Shown: positions 5,996 through 9,409 of the stretch, one piece after another
Layout: each line of letters begins with the position of its first letter
Numbering within the stretch: the stretch's first letter is position 1
Assembly: GCA_900550765.1 (NCBI GenBank)
Contig: URTC01000046.1
Coordinates: 1-9,409, forward strand
Direction of reading: 5' to 3'
Source of the DNA: an uncultured Clostridia bacterium
GTDB taxonomy: Bacteria; Bacillota; Clostridia; Christensenellales; QALW01
DNA length: 9,409 bases
The notes under the pieces: generated by a model
What the model was told of the DNA's origin: nothing
Seen by the model: only the letters and a program-made list of their open reading frames with translations
Database searches by the model: none
Made by a program: the position numbers and the translations under genes

Positions 5996-6355
5996 ATGGG
6001 AACGGCACAGCGCAGGCAGCTGCTTTTAAAGGCGCTGCGCCGGCGCAGGCATGATACTATCAGGAACTTAGCGGTGGAATTTGAAGTGTCTGAGCGGACA
6101 ATACGCAGGGATATTGAAATTCTGAGCTTGGACGAGGCGATTTATACGGTTCCGGGACGGTATGCCGGCGGTGTATATATGCTTGACGGCGGATATACCG
6201 CTCACGAACACTTCAGCTTAGCACAGACTGCCGTACTGAAAAAGCTGCTGGGGCAGGTCCGCGGGCGCTGCAGATGTGAGCTGGAGGAACGGGAGATAGA
6301 GGAATTGGAAACGTTGATCAGGCTATATGAACATCCGCAGTTTTCGGGGGCCTAA
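5996..6355 (+). CDS. DeoR/HTH_11-type helix-turn-helix regulator without a sensor domain
   Basis: This 119-aa protein has an N-terminal winged helix-turn-helix (about residues 6-63). The recognition region is LAVEFEVSERTIRRDIEILS (25-44), and the wing ends in GGVYMLDGG. This is the DNA-binding half of DeoR or WYL-type regulators. The usual C-terminal sugar-phosphate or WYL domain is absent, replaced by a short charged helical tail (about 75-112, including LEEREIEELETLIRLYE). The ATG at 5996 is chosen because a near-perfect AAAGGAGGTG lies 8 bases upstream; the open frame extends back to 5858 but crosses a terminator. It is the first gene of the rightward operon, 19 bp before the nucleotidyltransferase gene. 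It probably autoregulates the operon through the inverted repeat at 5923-5947. The effector is unknown. Confidence 0.82.
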   Translation: MGTAQRRQLLLKALRRRRHDTIRNLAVEFEVSERTIRRDIEILSLDEAIYTVPGRYAGGVYMLDGGYTAHEHFSLAQTAVLKKLLGQVRGRCRCELEEREIEELETLIRLYEHPQFSGA

Positions 6356-6374
6356 AAAAGAAAAGGAGATTTTT

Positions 6375-7457
6375 ATGAAAAAAGAGGAAAAAGAATTGTT
6401 TTTTGAACTTTGTCGGTTTCAGGAGGCGGATGGTCAAAAAATACAGCAATATCTGGCTGCGGGGGCGGATACGCCGGCTGTGCTGGGCCATTTGCTTTTT
6501 AACCGCATGGGAGGAATTGCTTACAGCGTACTTTTGAAAAATGAATTGCTGCCCAAGGTAAATCGGGAGTTCCGCAATACTTTAAAAGGCGTGTATATTC
6601 AGAACATTCAAAGGAATAAAAGTTACTTTTCCTGTGTACACAGTTTAGCCCGAACCTTGGAAAAATGCCGCGGCAGCTATGTGATGCTGAAGGGTGCCTA
6701 TTTATGCGGGTATTATCCCAGGGGCTGCAGAACTTCAAATGATATTGATATTCTGGTACATCCAAGCGATCTATACCTTGTAGATGAGGCCCTGCAGAAG
6801 GTCTTGTTCCGGCAGGGCTATATCCGTAACGAGACTTTTGTAAGCGCACAGCGGAAGGATATTATATCTTCCCGTATCATGCGGGGAGAGACTGTTCCGT
6901 TTATTAAGGAAGTGAACCTGCCGCAGATGAAGTTTTTAGAGGTGGATGTAAATTTTTCTTTGGATTATAAAAACGGTCAGGGCGATACGGTAAAAAAGAT
7001 TATTTCCGGCGCATCTGAACGCTGTGCGGCGGGAAAAAGAATTCCTTTGCCCTCGGGAGATGACTTTTTTATTCATCTTTGCGAGCATCTGTATAAGGAG
7101 GCGGCCGCGTACCCGTGGATAGAAATGCGCCGGGATATGAACTTGTATAAGTTTTGTGATATTTATGCGCTGCTTTATGACAGGGATCCTCGGCAAAACG
7201 ACGCGCTGATAGCGAGAGTGCGGGAGCTGGGAACGCAGGAAGCCTGCTGTTATGCCGTATACGCGGTAAAGGAGCTGCTGGGTATCCCGAAAGCGGCAGA
7301 ACAATTGCTGGAGTGCCTGAAGCCGGAAGATACAGCGTTTTTACATGAGGTGATTACGCCGCATGACCGCGGACGGGCGGTATACCTGCAGAAAGATATC
7401 AAAAAGCGATTTTGGACTATTGACCGCCGGACGCTGCTGAAGGAGGAACAACAATGA
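6375..7457 (+). CDS. Nucleotidyltransferase family protein (PF14907 type)
   Basis: This 360-aa protein belongs to the polymerase-beta-like nucleotidyltransferases, which transfer NMP to a hydroxyl or phosphate acceptor. The core reads VMLKGAYLCGYYPRG (103-117), then RTSNDIDILVHP (119-130), with the metal-binding pair D123 and D125 and a likely third carboxylate at D191 (FLEVDVNFSL). Conserved His residues in DDFFIHLCEHLYKEA (229-243) match the helical C-terminal part of the family. PF14907-type enzymes occur in polysaccharide and peptide natural-product clusters, where a partner kinase may supply a phosphorylated acceptor; the acceptor here is unknown. The ATG at 6375 follows AAAAGGAGA at 5 bases and removes 16 residues of the longer open frame. 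Its stop overlaps the start of the kinase gene (ATGA), so the two are translationally coupled. Confidence 0.85.
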   Translation: MKKEEKELFFELCRFQEADGQKIQQYLAAGADTPAVLGHLLFNRMGGIAYSVLLKNELLPKVNREFRNTLKGVYIQNIQRNKSYFSCVHSLARTLEKCRGSYVMLKGAYLCGYYPRGCRTSNDIDILVHPSDLYLVDEALQKVLFRQGYIRNETFVSAQRKDIISSRIMRGETVPFIKEVNLPQMKFLEVDVNFSLDYKNGQGDTVKKIISGASERCAAGKRIPLPSGDDFFIHLCEHLYKEAAAYPWIEMRRDMNLYKFCDIYALLYDRDPRQNDALIARVRELGTQEACCYAVYAVKELLGIPKAAEQLLECLKPEDTAFLHEVITPHDRGRAVYLQKDIKKRFWTIDRRTLLKEEQQ

Positions 7458-8122
7458 AGGTACTGCAAATGAGAAAAAACCTGACAAGAGGATATTTGTT
7501 CACCTTCTGCGGCCTTGACGGCTGTGGGAAAACGACGATGATTCAGCGGCTGGAGGCTTGGCTGAAGCAGCAGGGAAAGCCGGTGCTGCTTACACGCCAG
7601 CCTACGGATGCAGTGAGAAATTCTGCAATTTTTCGGACGTATATGGATCAGCCCGATCATAGAAGATATGATTACCGCAGTCTTTCCATGCTGGCGGCGG
7701 CGGACCGTATCCAGCATGTCAATAAGGAGATCTATCCGGCTATGCAGGAGGGAAAAATTGTTTTGAGCGATCGGTATTTTTATTCGTGCCTGGCAAATTT
7801 ATTGGGCAGGGGGTATGAACGGGACCGGTGGATTTATGAGGCAGCCTCGTTTGTTCTGCAGCCGGATGCGGCGTTCTTTCTGGATATTTCCGTGGAAGAA
7901 GCCATTGCGCGGGTACGGCAGCGGGCAGAGGAAAAGGAAAGATATATCCATGAGAGCCTGCAATATAGGCTGCGGGATTTTTATATAGAGATCGCCCGGA
8001 AGAATAAAGGGATTCTTCTTTCTACTGCGGAGGATGAGGAAAGAACGTTTGAAACAATTAAAAAAACAGTACAGAAATGCTTGGAGGAAAATAGAAATGG
8101 ATATCAAAAAAGGCGTTTATGA
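7454..8122 (+). CDS. Thymidylate-kinase-like P-loop kinase
   Basis: The 222-aa protein resembles dTMP kinase. It has a P-loop GLDGCGKTT (20-28), the base-binding region LAAADRIQH (80-88), a DRY motif in VLSDRYFYS (D106-R107-Y108) and an Arg-rich lid (RVRQRAEEKERY, 153-164). The segment that is normally REPGGT in housekeeping Tmk reads RQPTDA (49-54). That change, and its place inside an accessory operon, argue for a specialised substrate rather than routine dTTP synthesis. It could phosphorylate a nucleoside monophosphate or a small molecule used by the neighbouring nucleotidyltransferase (inference). The ATG overlaps the upstream TGA and has AAGGAGG 7 bases before it. Its 3' end overlaps the carrier-protein gene by 26 bases. 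Confidence 0.85.
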   Translation: MKVLQMRKNLTRGYLFTFCGLDGCGKTTMIQRLEAWLKQQGKPVLLTRQPTDAVRNSAIFRTYMDQPDHRRYDYRSLSMLAAADRIQHVNKEIYPAMQEGKIVLSDRYFYSCLANLLGRGYERDRWIYEAASFVLQPDAAFFLDISVEEAIARVRQRAEEKERYIHESLQYRLRDFYIEIARKNKGILLSTAEDEERTFETIKKTVQKCLEENRNGYQKRRL

Positions 8123-8339
8123 CGTTATCGGAGAGATCAGCGGAAATGCCGTTAAGAAGAAAACACAGCGGCTGGACAGTGATCTGGGCTTTGATAGTTT
8201 AAAGATGGTGCTGCTGCTTATTTTATTGGAGGAAAAATTTGTGATGGAGCTGAATGAGAGCGATATGAATCCGTTTGCCTTAGAAACCGTAGCAGATGTA
8301 ATGGCCTTGGTATGCCGGTATAAAGGAGAAAAAGTATGA
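8097..8339 (+). CDS. Acyl/peptidyl carrier protein
   Basis: This 80-aa protein has the classic phosphopantetheine site DSDLGFDSLKMVLLLILLEE (27-46). S34 is the serine that would be modified by a 4'-phosphopantetheinyl transferase, and no transferase gene is visible in the window. The length and acidic helical pattern are those of a free-standing ACP/PCP. It differs from fatty-acid AcpP, which usually has DSLDTVELVM. The site therefore looks like that of a dedicated carrier in secondary metabolism. The ATG at 8097 is preferred because GGAGG lies 9 bases upstream; an in-frame ATG at 8034 would add 21 residues encoded inside the kinase gene. Its TGA overlaps the ATG of the BtrH-like gene, which implies paired synthesis. 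It would carry an acyl or aminoacyl group as a thioester for the next protein. Confidence 0.9.
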   Translation: MDIKKGVYDVIGEISGNAVKKKTQRLDSDLGFDSLKMVLLLILLEEKFVMELNESDMNPFALETVADVMALVCRYKGEKV

Positions 8340-9370
8340 AAAAGAAAATATCCCTGCCGCTGGGATACAGTATTTACCAAACATATCACTGTCAGGGGAG
8401 CACTGCGGCAGTAACGGTCAAAAATCCGTCGGTACGCAACTGGATTCTGTGTCATTGTTTAATGCTGCAATGTACCCGGAAATTTCTTTCGGGATACACT
8501 ACGCCGCAGGTACATATCAGAAATTCAAAAATCAATGAAAACCCGTATATAGAAAGACGGAACTTCAGTGTACAGTTTTTGATGAATTGCCTTACAAAGG
8601 CTATAAAAAATTTGCTTAACGAAGGATACTATGTGCACTTTTATGGTGCGGATGATTATTATCTGGAGGGAAAAAGTTGGTACCGGCAGCGGCATTTTGT
8701 GCATGACGGATTGATCTGCGGTTATGATGAAAACGATAAGACTTATGAAATCTTTGCTTATGATGCAAATTGGGTGTATACGCGGTTCCGGGTAAAGCAG
8801 AGCTCTGTAGTAAAGGCGATTCATAGGGCAGCGGCAGATACGGGGGAATATGGCGGTTTAATTGGGATCAGGGCTTCTAAATGGCCGGCATACTTTCATG
8901 TGTCTGATGCCGTGGCTTTGCTGAAAGAGTATGGCAACGCCTATTTGCAGAAATATCCTCCGGAAGGAGAGGGCTTGGTTGAAGGAATTGCAGTACAGGA
9001 ATATCTGAAATGGTATCTTGAAAGAATCCGGGATGGGCAGATTCCCTATGAAAGGATCGATAAAAGAATTTTTCGGTTGTTGTGGGAACATAAAAAATGC
9101 GTGTTGGAATGTTTGCGGAATATTGAACAGACTTTGGGGATGGGCTGCATCCCGCGGGAGAATGTGCTGCCGAGCGCGGCGTATGGGGAAATTGTGCAGC
9201 AGGCGGACCTGATCCGTATGATATATGCAAGATACAGTATAAAGCGTGAGGATAAACTGCTGGATTTTATAAACGGCAAATTGATGTATTTGAAGGATCG
9301 GGAACAGAGTATTTTAAGCAGCGCGGTGCAGCAGGCGGAAAGTATTTTAAGAATGAAGGAGGAAAAATAA
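8336..9370 (+). CDS. BtrH-like protein (C39-peptidase-like fold), putative acyltransferase
   Basis: The 344-aa protein resembles the family named for the N-terminal domain of butirosin protein BtrH. BtrH transfers an acyl group from carrier protein BtrI to an amine. Matching features are a Cys-containing N-terminal segment (YHCQGS, C19), the pattern NWILCHCLMLQC (35-46), and the core RHFVHDGLICGYDENDKTYE (119-138) followed by IFAYDANW (139-146). C19 (or C39/C41), H123 and D143 are candidate catalytic residues; I cannot verify the triad. The C-terminal half (about 185-344) is charged and helical with no motif I recognise. AAAGGAG lies 6 bases before the ATG, which overlaps the stop of the carrier gene. 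That pairing supports ACP-dependent acyl transfer or amide formation. A proteolytic role is the main alternative. Family call moderate, reaction inferred. Confidence 0.7.
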   Translation: MKKKISLPLGYSIYQTYHCQGSTAAVTVKNPSVRNWILCHCLMLQCTRKFLSGYTTPQVHIRNSKINENPYIERRNFSVQFLMNCLTKAIKNLLNEGYYVHFYGADDYYLEGKSWYRQRHFVHDGLICGYDENDKTYEIFAYDANWVYTRFRVKQSSVVKAIHRAAADTGEYGGLIGIRASKWPAYFHVSDAVALLKEYGNAYLQKYPPEGEGLVEGIAVQEYLKWYLERIRDGQIPYERIDKRIFRLLWEHKKCVLECLRNIEQTLGMGCIPRENVLPSAAYGEIVQQADLIRMIYARYSIKREDKLLDFINGKLMYLKDREQSILSSAVQQAESILRMKEEK

Positions 9371-9371
9371 G

Positions 9372-9409
9372 ATGCTTTGGGAAAAAATCAAGGAAAAGAT
9401 GATGAAAAA
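9372..9409 (+). CDS. Start of a further operon gene (partial, function unknown)
   Basis: An ATG at 9372, one base after the previous stop codon, is preceded by AAGGAGG (9357-9363) at 8 bases. The reading frame continues to the right edge as MLWEKIKEKMMK. The spacing and strong ribosome binding site show that the operon continues. Twelve residues are too few to assign a family. An acid- or amino-acid-activating ligase that loads the carrier protein would fit the context and the opening residues, but this is a guess. Confidence 0.6.
   Translation, partial: MLWEKIKEKMMK

Noticed and set aside
6499..6849. 116-codon minus-strand frame inside the nucleotidyltransferase gene, and similar minus-strand frames between 6936 and 9279
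   Set aside because: All lie antisense to well-supported genes with no ribosome binding sites or known domains.
1..9409. CRISPR array, tRNA, rRNA, insertion sequence or integrase
   Set aside because: No regularly spaced repeats, tRNA cloverleaf, terminal inverted repeats with transposase, or recombinase motifs were seen on either strand.

Overview
The window looks like a chromosomal segment of a low-to-mid-GC Firmicute, most likely a gut-type clostridium. This is an inference from strong AGGAGG-type ribosome binding sites, consensus TTGACA/TATAAT promoters, ATG/TTG/GTG starts, and Clostridia-like protein sequences such as AsnRS and the XRE/ImmA pair. No rRNA, tRNA, CRISPR array, insertion sequence or integrase is visible.

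Layout from left to right. (1) Bases 1-137 hold the last 44 codons of a polar amino-acid ABC transporter ATPase. (2) asnS (203-1585, +) has a consensus promoter and a strong, probably bidirectional terminator. (3) About 350 bases follow with no convincing gene, and the sequence becomes AT-rich. (4) A leftward unit (4259 to 1937) encodes a membrane sensor protein with a degenerate GGDEF domain, followed 13 bp later by an AT-rich, Qnr-like pentapeptide-repeat protein. (5) A second leftward unit encodes an XRE repressor (5408-5010) and an ImmA/IrrE metallopeptidase (4880-4374), ending in a strong terminator. (6) Facing it are a rightward consensus promoter and a small Com-like zinc-ribbon gene (5637-5822), closed by a 16-bp hairpin terminator. 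(7) A tightly packed rightward operon (5996 to beyond 9409) follows: a DeoR/HTH_11-type regulator, a PF14907-type nucleotidyltransferase, a thymidylate-kinase-like enzyme, an acyl carrier protein, a BtrH-like protein and the start of another gene.

The most interesting part is 4374-9409. The XRE promoter and the zinc-ribbon promoter face each other across about 80 bp, with consensus -35 and -10 boxes. Three alternating half-sites (ATACGAA/TTCGTAT) lie between the two -10 boxes. The sites are so close that only one promoter can probably be occupied at a time. An ImmA-type protease beside an XRE repressor is the known arrangement for induction by repressor cleavage (ImmR/ImmA of ICEBs1). To the right, the carrier protein and BtrH-like enzyme recall the side-chain transfer step of butirosin biosynthesis. 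Here they are combined with a nucleotidyltransferase and a kinase in an operon I do not recognise. My reading is an inducible, carrier-protein-based biosynthetic or modification pathway of unknown product, cut off by the right edge of the window. Its own regulator may bind a 10-bp inverted repeat next to an extended -10 promoter.
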